A stretch of 64,000 nucleotides of DNA from Mantis religiosa (GCA_030765055.1 CM060955.1:154598006-154662005), one strand, 5' to 3'; shown: positions 33,830-45,487, counted from the stretch's first letter. Numbers and translations are program-made. Notes: generated from the letters alone by a model not told the origin.

Positions 33830-35439
33830 TTGGCCAACCTCACAGCAGCCACTACCCCAGCCGCTATGGAGCACAGCGCCAGGGAGGACGAGGCAGTTAC
33901 GCGAAAGTACACCCAACTGGAAAAGGAGGTAAAAGACATCCAAAAAGAAATGTCTAACTTCCAGGAAATATTGGAAACATGGCCCCAGAGTCCCGGGACT
34001 ACCGAAATATAGCTAGTGACCTGACACGTTGCTACCAGGAACACGCAATTAAAAAGCGACACCTGGTGCAGCTGGGAGAAGGCTGGCAGGCAGCATCGCC
34101 CAGGAAGCGACCCCACCACCGCAATAGCGATTCGAATGCCGAGCGCAAGAAAAACAAAACGCAACATCTGCCTCTCCAGGGCTCTACCAGAAACAGGTAA
34201 GGGGCGCTGTCCTCATCCGAGGAGGAAGAAAATCTGGGACGATCCACTGCCTTCCCTGCCCTTCCGACCACAAAACAAAACGCACCCATGCACCAACGGC
34301 CAACACGTCCAAACACTACTGCAGCAAAATCGTCAATAACAACCCCCACTTCTGCACCCATCCCCACCCCTACATTGGCCTCCACATCAGCCGCGGCTAC
34401 AAACACAAAACCAACCTTACAGAAACCGCCACGTATCGTCAATCCTGACGGCAGGCAGGCGAGCTACGTCCTGCAGATACTTCGGGGCTCCCTCCCAGCT
34501 GGCGCATACACGCTTCAGAATACGCGCAACTGCCTCAAGCTGTTCCTCAACCGGAAAATAGACGCCATCCTCACTATGACCAAGCTGAAAGACACCGGAG
34601 TGGTGGACTTCAGCTTCAGCCCGCGAAGTGATCAACCTCTCCGATACATCCTGAAGCGTCTTCCCGAGGACCTTGAGGAGGACCTTGAGGAGGACCTTAT
34701 CCGCGAGGACCTAGAGGCGAAGGGCTACATCGGCGTCCTAGTTCGTCAACTGAAATCACGCGGCAGGCCTCTGCCAAACTTCCAAGTCATCCCTGAGAGG
34801 ACCACTCAAAACCAGCGACTTCTGCAAGAAAGAGAAATATGCCATATACTTGCTACTGTAGAGGTCCTGAAGACAAATAACAACATTACACAATGCTTCA
34901 ACTGTCAACAGCTGGGGCACACATTTAAAATGTGTCACATGACCTCCCGATTTGTCCTCTGCGGTGGCCTCCACCGCTTAGCTGACTGCCCAAGGAAGGC
35001 AACGCAGGACGTTGTACCCCACTGTGCGAACTGTGGGAAGACGCATCCTGCCAGCTACAGGGGTTGCGAGACGTTCAGCAACGAACGCCACCGCCACCAA
35101 CTGGCAGCCATAGCCAGGGCACCCCTAAGTGCACAACCAGGTCCACGACCAATTGCCAACCCGGCCCTGGTCAGAGATGGCGTCTCATTTGCAGGCACCA
35201 TGAGGGGACAAAGCGCACCAGTGCCGCCACCTGCTGGCCAACCCTCAACAGCTCCCCCCTCACAGGTGCCATCTGGTGACCTAGGAGGCCTCAAAGAGCT
35301 CTTTACTCCGTTTAAGGAGCTCAAATTACAGAAACTTGCTCCAAAGGTACAGCCTTTTATCGCAAGATTTAGGAGCTCCACCAGCACTTGGGAGAAACTA
35401 GAAGCCCTCATATGGCTTCTGTCGGACATCTTCGAGTAA
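33830..35439 (+). pseudogene. Gag-like ORF1 of the Jockey-type LINE
   Basis: The protein binds LINE RNA and carries it into the ribonucleoprotein. The N-terminus, in another frame (33830-34012), has a coiled coil (QLEKEVKDIQKEMSNFQEIL). From 33979 one frame runs to 35439 with a single TAA at 34198, between STRNR and LSSSEEEENLGRS. The last 383 codons are open. They contain a PRE_C2HC-like region (PRIVNPDGRQASYVLQIL onward) with an in-frame tandem copy of EDLEEDL. CCHC knuckles follow: CFNCQQLGHTFKMC is intact, the second (LCGGLHRLADC) has lost its first Cys, and the third is CANCGKTHPASYRGC. One frameshift and one stop inactivate it. Confidence 0.85.
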
Positions 35440-35459
35440 ATAACTAAACTAAGGGGAGG

Positions 35460-37750
35460 CACATCGCTAACTCGCGGGCTCCTGTGGAATGCCGACGGCA
35501 TCTTGAGGTAGCAGCACGAACTTGAAAGTTACCTGCGGCGTAACAAAATTGATGTCGCATTCATTTGTGAAACAAAATTAAAGCAGGAGCACACTTTCAA
35601 GCGCAGGGGTTACCAAATATTTCGGACTGATAGATTAGGCAGACAGGGAGGGGGAACAGCTATTTTACTAAAAAAGAAAGTTGCTCATGCTCCTGTTACG
35701 CTGCCACCATTGATATCAGTGGCGCCATCACAGCCGGTCTGACCGGCTCTCCGAGGCACGCAGAAACGGACTGGAGCAAGTTTACCCTTGAAATGCACGG
35801 GATGGTTCAGCTTGGGCTGTCAGACTACAGCGAGGCGGATATCGACGTCACCATTGAAAACTACACCGCCTCGCTGCACACGGCCAAAGAAATTCCACCA
35901 GCTACACCACAAGTCCACCTAGTTTTTGCACGTACCCTGAGGTGGAGCAGCTCATTGCCAGGAAGCGACGCTTGACGAGACTTTGGCGGCTTACCCGCCA
36001 GCCTGAGTACAAAGTGCTAGCAAAATGGCTACGCAACGTCATCGGCAACAAATTAAATTAAACAAAATTGAGCAGTGGGAGCAGAAAATGCTAAATACCA
36101 CACATTCGGACAATTCTTTATGGAAATTATGAAAAGCATTTAAAGTTTCCACGAGCGCTAACTTAGGCACTGAGGCGCTACACACTCACCTCGGAGTGTA
36201 CTTCTCCTCTGAGGAGAGAGCCGAGGTCTTAGCAGACTGTCTGGAAACAAGTTTTACAGAAAACCGAGCGACGAGCCCCGAGTTAAAACGCGATGTCCAG
36301 ACTTAGGTACAGAACTGGGTGGCACAGAGGCATGAGCAACACTTGCCCCTCACAACGCCGCAGGAACTGTACAAGCTCATTAGGAAGCTACCTAATGGGA
36401 AAGTCGCCGGCCCGGACAGAGTGACTAATGAGGAACTCGAACATCTTCCGAGAAAATCCCTGGTGTATCTTACAAAAATTTTCAACACTTGTTTACAGCA
36501 AAATTATTTCCCTGACACTTGGAAACGAGCCAAGGTAATAATGCTCCCTAAGCATGGGAAAAGCACCAAGAAACCTCAAAATTACCGCCCCATTAATCTC
36601 CGGTCCACTATTGGTAAATTGCTCGAGAAAATAATTCTATTTCGACTCCAAAAACAAATTTCGGCGCTTGACATTTCAAATTAACAGTTTGGCTTTAGAA
36701 AAAGGCACTCAACAGACCTTCAACTTTTAAGACTAGTAGATGACATCACCGAGCAATTTAACAATGGGGCTTCAACGTTGGCGCTATTTTTGGACGTAGA
36801 AGCCGCATTTGTCGGTGCTGGCACAACGGCCTGATTTACAAGCTGCACCGAGAATTTCCCGGCCTCCAAAATTCACTGCCATTGCTGCATAATTTTTTAA
36901 AAGAACAGGCGCTTCTACGACCAAGTGGGTCATTCCTCCTCAAAGGAGAGAGTGATGCAGGCTGGCGTACAACAAGGGGCTATTATGTCACCTTTCCTGT
37001 ATATACTCTTCACCAATGACTTCCCTGTGGACGCCAGATGCAAAGTTGCTGTGTATGCTGACGACACTGCAATATACAACCATCATAAAAATCCTCGTTC
37101 TGGACCTTTGTAGATACTGCGGTACATTGACCGCTTCCTTTAATGGCTTCATGACTGGAAAATCAAAATTAATGCGAACAAATGCCAGCTTATTCATTTT
37201 ACAAAGCGGCGCCCTTTGGCAATGGACCTAACTGTCGATGGTCAAGTATGGCATTGCCGTCAGCAGGTCAAGTACCTCGGCGTAAACTTGACACGAACGA
37301 TGCAGTGGACTACCCACCTGAAAGATAGCGCCAACAATGGGCGGCAGCGATTAAAAATGTGCGCCCCCATATTTAGGAGCAAACAGCTGAAGCTGCGCTC
37401 GAAGATCATCCTATATAGGTCCTTTATTTTATCTGTGGTCCTGTACGCCTGCGTGGTCTGGGCCAACGCCTCCAACACCGCCGTAAAGTATCCCCAAACT
37501 CTACAAAACCTATCCCTACGCAAAATCCTGTCTCCTCTCCGAACACTAAACTGCCACCTTTCACCAAGAAGCCCACGTCCCTTACATCAACGAGGCCATC
37601 AAAAAGCGTGCCTCTTCCATCAGGGCGCGCATTCGACACCATCAAAACCCCACCATATACAATATTGGGAAAGGCGGACCCAAGCACCGAAAGCACGCCA
37701 GAATCAAAGCATATTGAAGAAAAACAAAATTAAAAAACGCGACCGCAAAA
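35460..37750 (+). pseudogene. ORF2 endonuclease-reverse transcriptase of the Jockey-type LINE
   Basis: The endonuclease starts LTRGLLWNADGILR, then KIDVAFICETKLKQEH and RQGGGTAILLKKKVAHAPVT, and then breaks off near 35712. The remaining ~150 residues of the domain are deleted. Text resumes at TDWSKFTLEMHGMVQLGLSD. The reverse transcriptase has LPNGKVAGPDRV, YFPDTWKRAKVIMLPKHGKS, NYRPINLRSTIGKLLEKIIL, FGFRKRHSTDLQLL, the FLDVEAAF Asp, GVQQGAIMSPFLYI and the YADDT catalytic pair (around 37060). The C-terminal region has VKYLGVNLTRTMQW and LYACVVWANA. At least four stops and several frameshifts are present. A catalytic enzyme cannot be made. Confidence 0.85.
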
Positions 37751-37931
37751 TTATACGCTCCCAACCCTTCCTGGCTCAAGCCCCTTCCCCAGCAGAGGCC
37801 GCCATCATCGGCAGCCAAGGAGTCAGCTACCCGCTGCTGCACAGGCTAACTGCGAACATTGTCAATATTGTACATAGCCAAGTCTGTACAGTATTGTGCG
37901 TGTGATATTGGGACGTAAGTGGTATGCCCAG

Positions 37932-37965
37932 TTGTGTGTGTGTGTGTGTGTGCGCGCGCGCGCGC
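37932..37965. repeat. (GT)/(GC) alternating tract
   Basis: An unbroken purine-pyrimidine alternation of about 34 bp, first GT then GC units, in the LINE 3' untranslated region. Such tracts can adopt Z-DNA. Confidence 0.9.
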
Positions 37966-38352
37966 CCGTGTGCGCAAGATAAGCGCTGTGCAAATATGTA
38001 AATATAAAACAAGAAAAAGAAAGACACAGACAAATAACGAGATAAAACTGATCTCGGCGGCCTCAGAACAGGTCGCCGTATGGGTTTTAGAAGAACCCCA
38101 AAGACAATAAAAAACCATACCCAGAATTATAAACCCATATAATTTTACAGCCGGTAAGCCGGGCCCAATGTAGCGGCACCAGGCAAATAAGTTATAAATA
38201 AAAGGCTTTAAAGCCTTCTTTTATATTTCTCATTGCAATAGAACCTTTTCTTAACGTAATTCTAATATAAAACCAGTTGACGGGTGACTCTGTTGCTCCC
38301 TAGCGGACGATAGTGTATTGTTGTGGTGGAACGACCTTTGTGGACGAAGCAT

Positions 38353-38565
38353 TTAAATACCCGAGACAGTTGAGTGTGTAATACGATTGTGTTTCTTCAG
38401 TCTAAGTGAGAAATTGAGCTCCCTTTCCGGAAAGGAGGTGTGTAATTGCTCCATATCTGGCATTTCGTTAATTTTAGGTTCGTTTAAGATAGATTTATAC
38501 TTCATGTGCTTTGAAATTGCTCCAAAAATTGCACAGTAAGAAACTTTAGAACTTCTTACATCCAT
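38353..38565 (-). CDS. Unknown 70-residue exon-like frame, Met-Asp-Val-Arg family
   Basis: On the minus strand an ATG at 38565 (context GATTATGGATG) opens 70 codons: MDVRSSKVSYCAIFGAIS, a Lys-rich middle, MPDMEQLHTSFPERELNFSL and KKHNRITHSTVSG before the stop. Two plus-strand relatives (2008 and about 25160) keep the first residues but are broken. Near the end, TCTCGG|GTATTT lies where copy a has TTTCAG|GTAATT, so the conserved part may be a first exon ending there. I recognise no domain. It could be a transposon or a captured host exon. Whether it is expressed is unknown. Confidence 0.35.
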   Translation of the reverse strand: MDVRSSKVSYCAIFGAISKHMKYKSILNEPKINEMPDMEQLHTSFPERELNFSLRLKKHNRITHSTVSGI

Positions 38566-38639
38566 AATCCTCCTTGTTGTTATGATAGCTATTTAATCAA
38601 TACTGCCAACGGGCAAAAATAAACACCACTACAACAGCG

Positions 38640-39650
38640 AGGGAAGCGGATTAATATCAGGCGGGGGTTCAATATTTGTATATCATTTTAACTTACGTCC
38701 TTCAACTTTACGTCATATCGGACGATGAATGAAATGATGTTCAAATGAACCCAGAAATACGGAGAACGGTACAACTAATTCTGTGTGGACGCTATGGGTA
38801 AAAAACAATTCATATGTGGAAAGTGTGTGTGAGATACTCAAAGATATGAATATACAAGCTTAAGAATGTGCTATTGTGTTCTCTTGATGACATTATGTAC
38901 TGAAATTGAATGTTCAAACGTCTTTTTTCCTTCCCAATCTTCCGCTGTGATAATGTTATTCATCCTCCAACTGCAGGCGATTAGCATTTGTTACCGCACG
39001 GAATAAAACTGAAAACGGAACTACACAGAAACCTCTTCATTGAACAACTTACCATTTGACAATTTAGAGTGTCCAGGCTTAAGTGCAAAGCAAAAGTTTT
39101 TATATGGCTTTTGTAAAATAATTTCAAAATATTGATACAATTCTCCGACGCTTATGTTACATGTTGGGGTCTATTGTGTATTTAAATGAGATTATGTTTG
39201 TCCTTGAACGATATTAGGCGGGCAACCAATCAGAGTCCTAATTGCATTCCCCGTTAGTGGTCAGCTGAATCCATCTCTAAAATGTGATCCATGAGGAGGA
39301 TATAGAGTAAGGTGTCTAACATAACCGTAGAACTCCCGTATTCTAGCTCAAATAGGTTTCTAATACAACTAAATGAAGTACCAATATATTGTAATAATGC
39401 ATCCTGACGTAAGCGCTGTGATGAACATCATTATTGTTTGGCATGTGTGCGTGTACGTATATTTGCAATTACTCAGAACTCAAATGTAAACTTTTGACAT
39501 GACATGATAAGATAATTGTTTGGAATAAGCCAAGGTGTGTTAAATTCGAGAGAGGTAGTGTAGACAGTACACTTCCTCTTGGCTTGAACAATGCTGCATC
39601 GGTAAAACGGGTGTCCTGTTATTGTATACTTGTTTACAAATGGTTCGTAA
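38640..39650. other. Non-array stretch, nothing recognised
   Basis: No core, no P1/P2 block and no transposase text was found. It lies between the exon-like frame and the transposase remnant, and may belong to the latter's own element. Confidence 0.35.
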
Positions 39651-39659
39651 TGTCCATTT

Positions 39660-40030
39660 GCTCTAGAGAGTCCAAAGCAATATTATTCAGTTGTTCTGCC
39701 GTTGGGAAAAGTGGTAAAAGTGTATCAGCTGGATTAACTTTCAGTTGATATGAGTCACGAGGTAATGCGCCCTCCCCTTTTACTGGCAATAAAGCCCAAT
39801 TGAGTGAATGTGGGCACATATTACGTTGGAAACAGAAATAATACGTATAAACTGACTGATGTTGAACACTTATTTACAAAGGAAATGACAAGGTAACCCA
39901 AGACTGGCTAAACTGCGTGACACATGCAGATAACTTACAAAAACACGAATTTTGGAACGAAACAGCACGTGACGAGATTTTGGGGTCTGTCATCATAAAT
40001 GTTCTATACTCGGACGAGAAAACAAAGACA
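39660..40030 (+). pseudogene. DDE-type (IS630/Tc1-like) transposase C-terminal remnant
   Basis: Plus strand text: KVVKVYQLD, stop, SVDMSHEVMRPPLLLAIKPN (in place of the usual HEV-RLPPYHC-NPIE), then VGNRNNTYKLTDVEHLFTKE. A frameshift follows, then TQDWLNCVTHADNLQKHEFW, NETARDEILGSVIINV and a stop. This order is the C-terminal end of DDE_3-type transposases common in insects. The third acidic residue position (NPIE) is spoiled by a TGA. Only the last ~120 residues remain. Confidence 0.65.
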
Positions 40031-40550
40031 ATAACAAATTGTCTCTTGACGTAAGTGACATTCGCATATATATGGATGCGCCACTGGCAGTTCTTTTGAT
40101 TAGCAAAATAGGTAATTCAGAGAACAAGTGCATAAAATACAATTGTGATTTCTACAACTGCATTATTACTAAAGTTCATAAAATACATATTGGGTTCTTT
40201 ACGGCTGACGCCAAGTAGACTAGGATAGTGTGCGACAGAGGGGGAATTAGGAAAAGAGTGGGGGTAACGAGGTGGCAGCACTGAGCAGGTTAACGCATCT
40301 GATTCGCTAGAGTCCACAACTCTACCCAATTGAAACACTTAATACGGAGGAGCACAACCTCGAAATACAAAAGTTCTGCATCCTTCTAGAAAATGTCCCA
40401 CTCCACGCATTCACTACAAAGATCATTTTCAAAAAAATGTAGATTTTTTAAAAATTTGTAAAAGTTTTCATTAGAATGCCGTTGTGTGAGATATTTTAAT
40501 ACAAATATACAGTTTGACAGTCGTCTCAGAAATGCTCTTTATTCTGGATG
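40031..40550. other. Junction DNA, nothing recognised
   Basis: From about 40470 it resembles the text before the inverted P2 block at 59.1 kb (AAAAGTTTTCATTAGAATG). The rest has no match I can support. Confidence 0.4.
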
Positions 40551-40554
40551 ACTT

Positions 40555-40875
40555 TGTATAACTAGTAAACTGTAGGAGACAATAGAAAATGTAGATCTTG
40601 TTAAAACAAAAATTATATCAAATACTTTTGTCGTGGATTGAACCATTTCTTATGTATTCCTTATTATCTGTCTGAATTTATCAATACGTTAATCAAATTA
40701 GAAGTTTGCATCGTTTGTTTTATCTATAGGTCATGCAACGAAAGCAAAATATCCAGATCACCACATGCGACAGTTTTAAAATACTTTGCTGCAGCTTAAA
40801 GTGTAACTCTCTTTCTTCTTCTTTATTAATAGACGCTATTGAAAGCTCAAAACACCTTAATTTAACGTCTGCTGT
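40555..40875 (+). repeat. Inverted peptide block P2, copy 2
   Basis: ENVDLVKTKI is readable, then a one-base loss shifts the frame. It continues to the reverse complement of the AGAAGAAAGAGA segment, as at 17.34 kb. Confidence 0.55.
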
Positions 40876-40979
40876 CTGCAAATTTTATTTAATATAGCCT
40901 AGGTGTTTATAAAGCACCTGTTACTTGAGATTAATTCACTGTGCATAACACTTGCATTTTGTAATATGCTGTATAATTA

Positions 40980-41370
40980 TTCTAAAAATTAATTAATATT
41001 CTTGCTGACAATATTAGTATTTAAATAGATACATGTAAGCCTTCTTTGTGTAATAATTACTAACTGTATTAACTATTCGGTTTCTTTCTTATTAATAGAA
41101 GGATTAATTAACACATCTCTCTGAAACTACAATATGTATAATCCCTTGGTATAGTAATAAGGGAGTTAATGGGATCTTGAAAATACCTTATACATCTTTA
41201 TCTCTCTTCTTACATCTTTCTAGATACACACATATCTTGAAGATCCATCACTTTATTCTCATTAAGATAAGTATTATGTAAAGTCTGGAATGGTTCAAAG
41301 ATCTATGCTTGTTTTATTTACGTCCTGCAACATAAAGTCATATCCAGGATGAATGACACGAGTGAAATGA
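40980..41370 (+). repeat. Block with 43-nt exon-like segment, copy 4
   Basis: Acceptor CTTACATCTTTCTAG ends at 41223; segment 41224-41266; donor mutated to ATAAGT. Confidence 0.5.
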
Positions 41371-41752
41371 AGCTCATATAAACCGAGACAATGTCAAAGT
41401 ATTGTATTTGGGAAGAGAAGTTAAAATGCGTTACGGCAAACTTCAAAGATCCATTCTCTTGGCCATTCACTAATGTCTCGTTCAGTCCACTCATGTTGAG
41501 ATTGCTTTGATTTGACAGTCAGAAACCTATACCTATATGGATCTGCACTTACACATTCAACATTTTCTAAAAAGACTCTAATTAAGGGGTATTGTGTTAT
41601 TGGGAATTTTTTATAGTTTCAGGTGATACCAGAATATATACACATTTATACTGCAACATTGTCATTTAATTTTTAGGTTTGACGCAATGTCTCCTATACC
41701 TACTATGTACTAAACGGAACGCATCACGAACAAAGCCGGTACAAACCTGCAG

Positions 41753-41890
41753 TTCAAATGTCCCGCGTGTTTCCTGAGTAGCTGTGACTACAGAGACACA
41801 CAGTGGAAGACTCGTGTAACGCAAAGTACACGAAGTACGCAATAGATGTCCGGGAGGTAGTAATTGTTGTGTGTATACCGATATATTTTA
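41753..41890 (+). repeat. Core repeat copy 14
   Basis: Full-length core, open frame, close to the family consensus. Confidence 0.85.
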
Positions 41891-41899
41891 GCTATTAAG

Positions 41900-43040
41900 A
41901 AGCTTTTTGGACACTTTAGAACATGGACTTTCCTTTCTAAGTCTATACCATATCCTGAGTGTAAACTATGGTACCTTGTAGCTATATTAAACACATAAAC
42001 TAATAAAGACCGAAAAGAAATATTGAATTTTGGAACAAAGGTCTCCTAAATCTCTATAAGTAGCAGAAATGCAACCCTTGATTTTCATTGTTTATTCCCA
42101 TCTGTGTCTTCATGCTATAAATGTTGCATCCATTGTTTCTTAACCTTGGTCTTTCCAAATAAGGTGCTCAACTGGGTACAGAAGAGCTGTGTACGTTAAG
42201 ACGATGTTTGACAGTAGACATCCGTACCATCGCAAACATCGCCCTTCATCCTTGATTGTCCACATTCCTACGTAATACTTTTCGGAAATTCCTCTTGATT
42301 ATCATCTTTTTAACTCTGAATTAAATCAGCACTGTGGAAGCAAGACTGTCTTCTAAGATTGTGCGGTGCTTAGGTATTTTCATCCCTGTTTAGTAATTTG
42401 ATTGCACATTTTCATAAGTGCTAAAACGCGGTTTAGTTGCCATAAAAGACTCCCAAATTAAAGTACTGCAAGAAAACCTAGTGTTTATTTAAATAAACTT
42501 TACACACATAGACTCCAAATTAAGGTACTTTGAACATTAAGTGTGTCTATAAACAAAGAATAAAGAAGAGGAAAGAGAGGTAGACCTTGAGTTGTAGTGA
42601 AATACCCCAAAGATGATCGCTATCTGATAATCTCGAAATACAGTTTCCCTTGCATGGCCTGTAGATTAAAAAATCACCACAACCTCTAATTTGATATAAA
42701 TAATGATAAATTCAGACAAATAAGGGCAATCCCGAACTGGTTCCCTCAACGAAATAAAATGTGTTTGACTTAAATTCTGTGTTTTAACAAGATGTACATT
42801 GTCTATTATCTCTTACAGGTTAATAGTTATACAAAAGTCATTCAGAATAAAGGGAACTTCAAAGACTTGTACATTTGTCATAAAATATCTCACACACACA
42901 ATATTATAATCAAAATTATAGCACCAACATTTGATAAAATCAAACATTTTTAACAATTTTGTTTTTAAAGTTTGCCTGGAGTCGAATATTTTCTTAGAAG
43001 ATGCTGAATCTTTGCATTTCGTTGTGTGCTATTCCCTATA
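41900..43040 (-). repeat. Monomer segment with P1/P2 remnants
   Basis: Colinear with 60540-61560 and 8770-9900. The minus frame 41994-41788 is open (68 codons) but overlaps the core and has no independent support. Confidence 0.5.
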
Positions 43041-43721
43041 CCACTAGCAAACTTAAAAACATATGAACGCTGTATATATGAACATATATATAAGACATAT
43101 GAACAGAGCGCTGTTGCCTAGCGTGGTTGGTGTACCGGCAGAAGTTATGCACATAGCACTTTTAACACGCCAACAGTGGTTCTACCTATTCTTCCCGTAA
43201 TTAGCAACACATTAAATATTCCTAAAACGTTAACATCTTACCTGGACACACGTCACAAAAGTGGAACAGCAAGCACGGTTTCCAATCCAGTAACTCGCTT
43301 TCCGACTTCATGGATCCTTCCCGGAGATTGAAACACAGGTACGCTCCCTTTTTCTAAGGATGAAGCGGATTAAACACAATTTGTGACACTGTAAGTGCAC
43401 TACCCCTTAGGATTAGGATTTCATTACCGAAGGGATTTGGTACATTGGGCACCATGATGCACCCATTGGTCCTATGCCCACAAGTGGGGGCATTCCTGGG
43501 AGGAAGGATGAGCCGAAGGAGACAGAGGGTGGCCGACCAAGGAGCCATGACAGTACAGAGGGAAGGGTCCCTAAAGTTTACTGAGATAGAGACTTCCCCT
43601 GATGGGCAAGGAAAACGAACTAGCTCCCATACTGCGTGACGGCGAGCCTAGCAGCCCAGCTCTAATGCTCCCAGGCAGGCGGTCTGAGCCCCAAAGGTAC
43701 CTGGCAGGTGGTCCCAAAATG
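43041..43721 (+). other. Non-array DNA left of LTR copy 2
   Basis: Unlike the flank of LTR copy 1, which is a LINE fragment. A frame at 43445-43639 (RMSRRRQRVADQGAMTVQRE) is Arg-rich but unrecognised. It may be the 3' end of the LTR element's internal region. I find no integrase or polypurine tract to prove that. Confidence 0.35.
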
Positions 43722-44402
43722 GTCCCAGCAGAGGAGCGGAGACTAGCAACAGATCTATCGGAGGAGGAAGTAGCTTTTCCTCGGACCATATTGTCACGAA
43801 CGCATTGTTGAGACGAGGCAGCGTGAGGCGCCTTTCTTCTAGCGCCCTCTTGATTGTTTGAAAACATTCCGGATATTGAGAAATCTATAAAAAGGGAACC
43901 GCCACCCGCCACTGGGAACAGTTGCTAATTGGACGTGTGTGGGTGTATACATGTAAAAGTGTACTCTTTTGTGGTCGATGACCTTGTAAGTTTTATTGTG
44001 AATGAGACGTATTTCAGCTGGTGTACGAAGTGAATTTCTACGAAAATAAACAGCAAATATTAGTGTTTGTAACTTGGACCTTTAATTTCACGAACTCAGG
44101 AAGTCCCAATTGGTATCAGAATTGGCACCAAACAATAAAGACGGCCCTGGAAGAAATAAGAACTCTCCAGAAATCCGTCTCCTTCCACACACCGTTTCGG
44201 CGAGCATTTACCTCCGCAGTGTACTGCCCGTCTCTTTGAACTCGTCCGCTGTGCCCCCTCACATCAACAATCCTGCCATGCATCGTCGGGACATCCGCTA
44301 ACACTCTACCCTGAAAGAGACCACCAGAAGTAAGATGATGTGAAAAAATAGAGGAGATGAAATGGAGGGACAGGAAATTCTGGTGGATGAAATTAAGCTA
44401 CA
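43722..44402 (+). mobile_element. LTR, primer-binding site and leader, copy 2
   Basis: LTR 43792-44108 (317 bp, TGTCACGAAC...GTCCCA) with CTATAAAAAGG and AATAAA as in copy 1. The primer site TGGTATCAGAATTGGCA is more mutated. Left flank (70 bp) and leader are shared with copy 1, so both descend from one duplicated segment. Confidence 0.7.
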
Positions 44403-44495
44403 CAAATTCGCCTGGTGACCCGGGAAAGCTCTAGAGCTTAGAGTTACCCGACATTCGTCTTGAAGGATAAGGGAAACCCCCGGAAAACAGCATAT

Positions 44496-45268
44496 TGTCA
44501 CACAAACGTCGGAACTCCCTATAGACCCGGCTGGCAGCGGCAGCAGTAGACGGAGGATTTCGGACACACCCACCCATTAATTTAAGTCACTAACTGAAGG
44601 GATGATTAAGAGAGGGATCGCGGGGCACTGTGCCGTCTTTTTCCCCTCCACCTGGATTCTCGTACTTACGGGATATTTCATCTGATTCAGAACATTCTAG
44701 ATTGGCCACCTGACCCTAAATAAGCAACACGTCGGGCTGGAAGAGATTCAGTCAGTCTGTTCTTGGCTTAAGAGTGCATTGAGGTAGCGCCGTGTTAGTG
44801 AACGAGAAGACTGTGCGTGCAACGGAAGAATTTACGTATTTGTGAGCGTACAGTGGGACTGCAACGGACGAACTGGTGAATTGCAATTTGTGCATTACGT
44901 AATTCTGTGTAAGCGGCAAGTGTTCAACTAAAAGTCGGTGGAAATAAAGAGCATAGTTGAGTTTGTGGCCACGCCGTGGCTCAGTAGTTATACCGCTTGG
45001 CTCTCACCAAGGCGGCCCGGTTTCGATCCCAGGCGACCACAAAGTGAGATTTGTGGTGGACAACACGGCGTTGGGGCGGGTTTTCTCCGGGACCTCCGGT
45101 TTCCCCCGCCATGTCATTCAACCGGTGCTCCATCTTCATCTCATGTATCATCAGTGTCACCGCCTGCGATGCCGTATGTAGTAAAAGCGGATGTTAAACA
45201 CTACACATTTCATTTTTTGTTGATTTTGTGTAATTGGACTTTTCCTTTCACGAACCCACAAAGTCACA
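44496..45268 (+). mobile_element. Solo LTR with 4-bp target duplication and nested SINE
   Basis: Starts TGTCACACAAACG and ends CACAAAGTCACA. ATAT flanks both sides (44492-44495, 45269-45272). Its ends resemble the 317-bp LTR (TGTCAC..., TTTCACGAACCCA...GTCACA), so the families are related. AATAAA lies at 44943. The sister site at 14.5 kb is empty, so it inserted after the segment was duplicated. Length without the SINE is about 550 bp. Confidence 0.75.
44966..45190 (+). mobile_element. Second tRNA-derived SINE family
   Basis: tRNA-like head with box A GTGGCTCAGTAGT and box B GGTTTCGATCC, arms CTTGG/CCAAG around the anticodon, then GGGCGGGTTTTCTCCGGGAC and TTTCCCCCGCCATG in the body. The 3' end near 45190 is approximate. 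It is nested in the solo LTR. Confidence 0.65.
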
Positions 45269-45358
45269 ATATCCAGGTAACTCACCCTGACCAAGATTCG
45301 AACTCGGGACCTATTAACGTGAGGCAGACACGCTACCATCTACGCTGCCGAGGCGGGG

Positions 45359-45487
45359 AACATCGTTGTTGGACAGATATGAGCCCAGGTGATTTCGATC
45401 TTTTTGCGAAAATGAAATTATCACTTAGATGAGTTCGTTTTAGAGCCAGACAGACAATTATACCAGAAGTAGAGCAGTCTGTTTGAT
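45359..45487 (+). mobile_element. Mariner C-terminal fragment, copy M4
   Basis: HRCWTDMSPGDFDLFAKMKL, then a stop in SLR-stop-VRF, then TIIPEVEQSV-stop. SPCD is changed to SPGD but the Asp is kept. Same 5' break as M2. Confidence 0.75.

Larger units (their letters stand above)
33400..38114 (+). mobile_element. Jockey-type LINE, near full length but broken
   Basis: Order: 5' leader with an imperfect direct duplication (CAGTTTGTGAGTGAACAGTG region, 33480-33527 and 33531-33567), gag, truncated endonuclease, reverse transcriptase, C-terminal region, 3' untranslated region. It ends with GGTTTTAGAAGAACCCCAAA and an AATAAAAAA tail at about 38105-38114, a typical Jockey/I-type end. It is flanked by array sequence on the left (array text ends near 33300). 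On the right it meets other DNA that is not the same array segment, so I could not find a target duplication. GC is clearly higher than in the array. The 5' start is uncertain by about 100 bp. Confidence 0.85.
44405..45353 (-). mobile_element. tRNA-derived SINE split by an LTR
   Basis: The tail (44405-44491) and head (45273-45353) are one SINE, as seen uninterrupted at 14440-14608. The head has box B GAGTTCGAATC (minus) and CTGCCTCACG. The interruption is the LTR at 44496-45268. Confidence 0.75.

Noticed and set aside
33526..34167. 213-codon minus-strand frame
   Set aside because: It is the shadow of the LINE leader and gag on the other strand; no motif of its own.
34032..34442. 136-codon minus-strand frame over gag
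   Set aside because: Antisense to the gag low-complexity region; no independent support.
37432..38118. Overlapping frames around the GT/GC tract
   Set aside because: Low-complexity translation (Thr-His, Ala-Arg runs) in the LINE 3' region.
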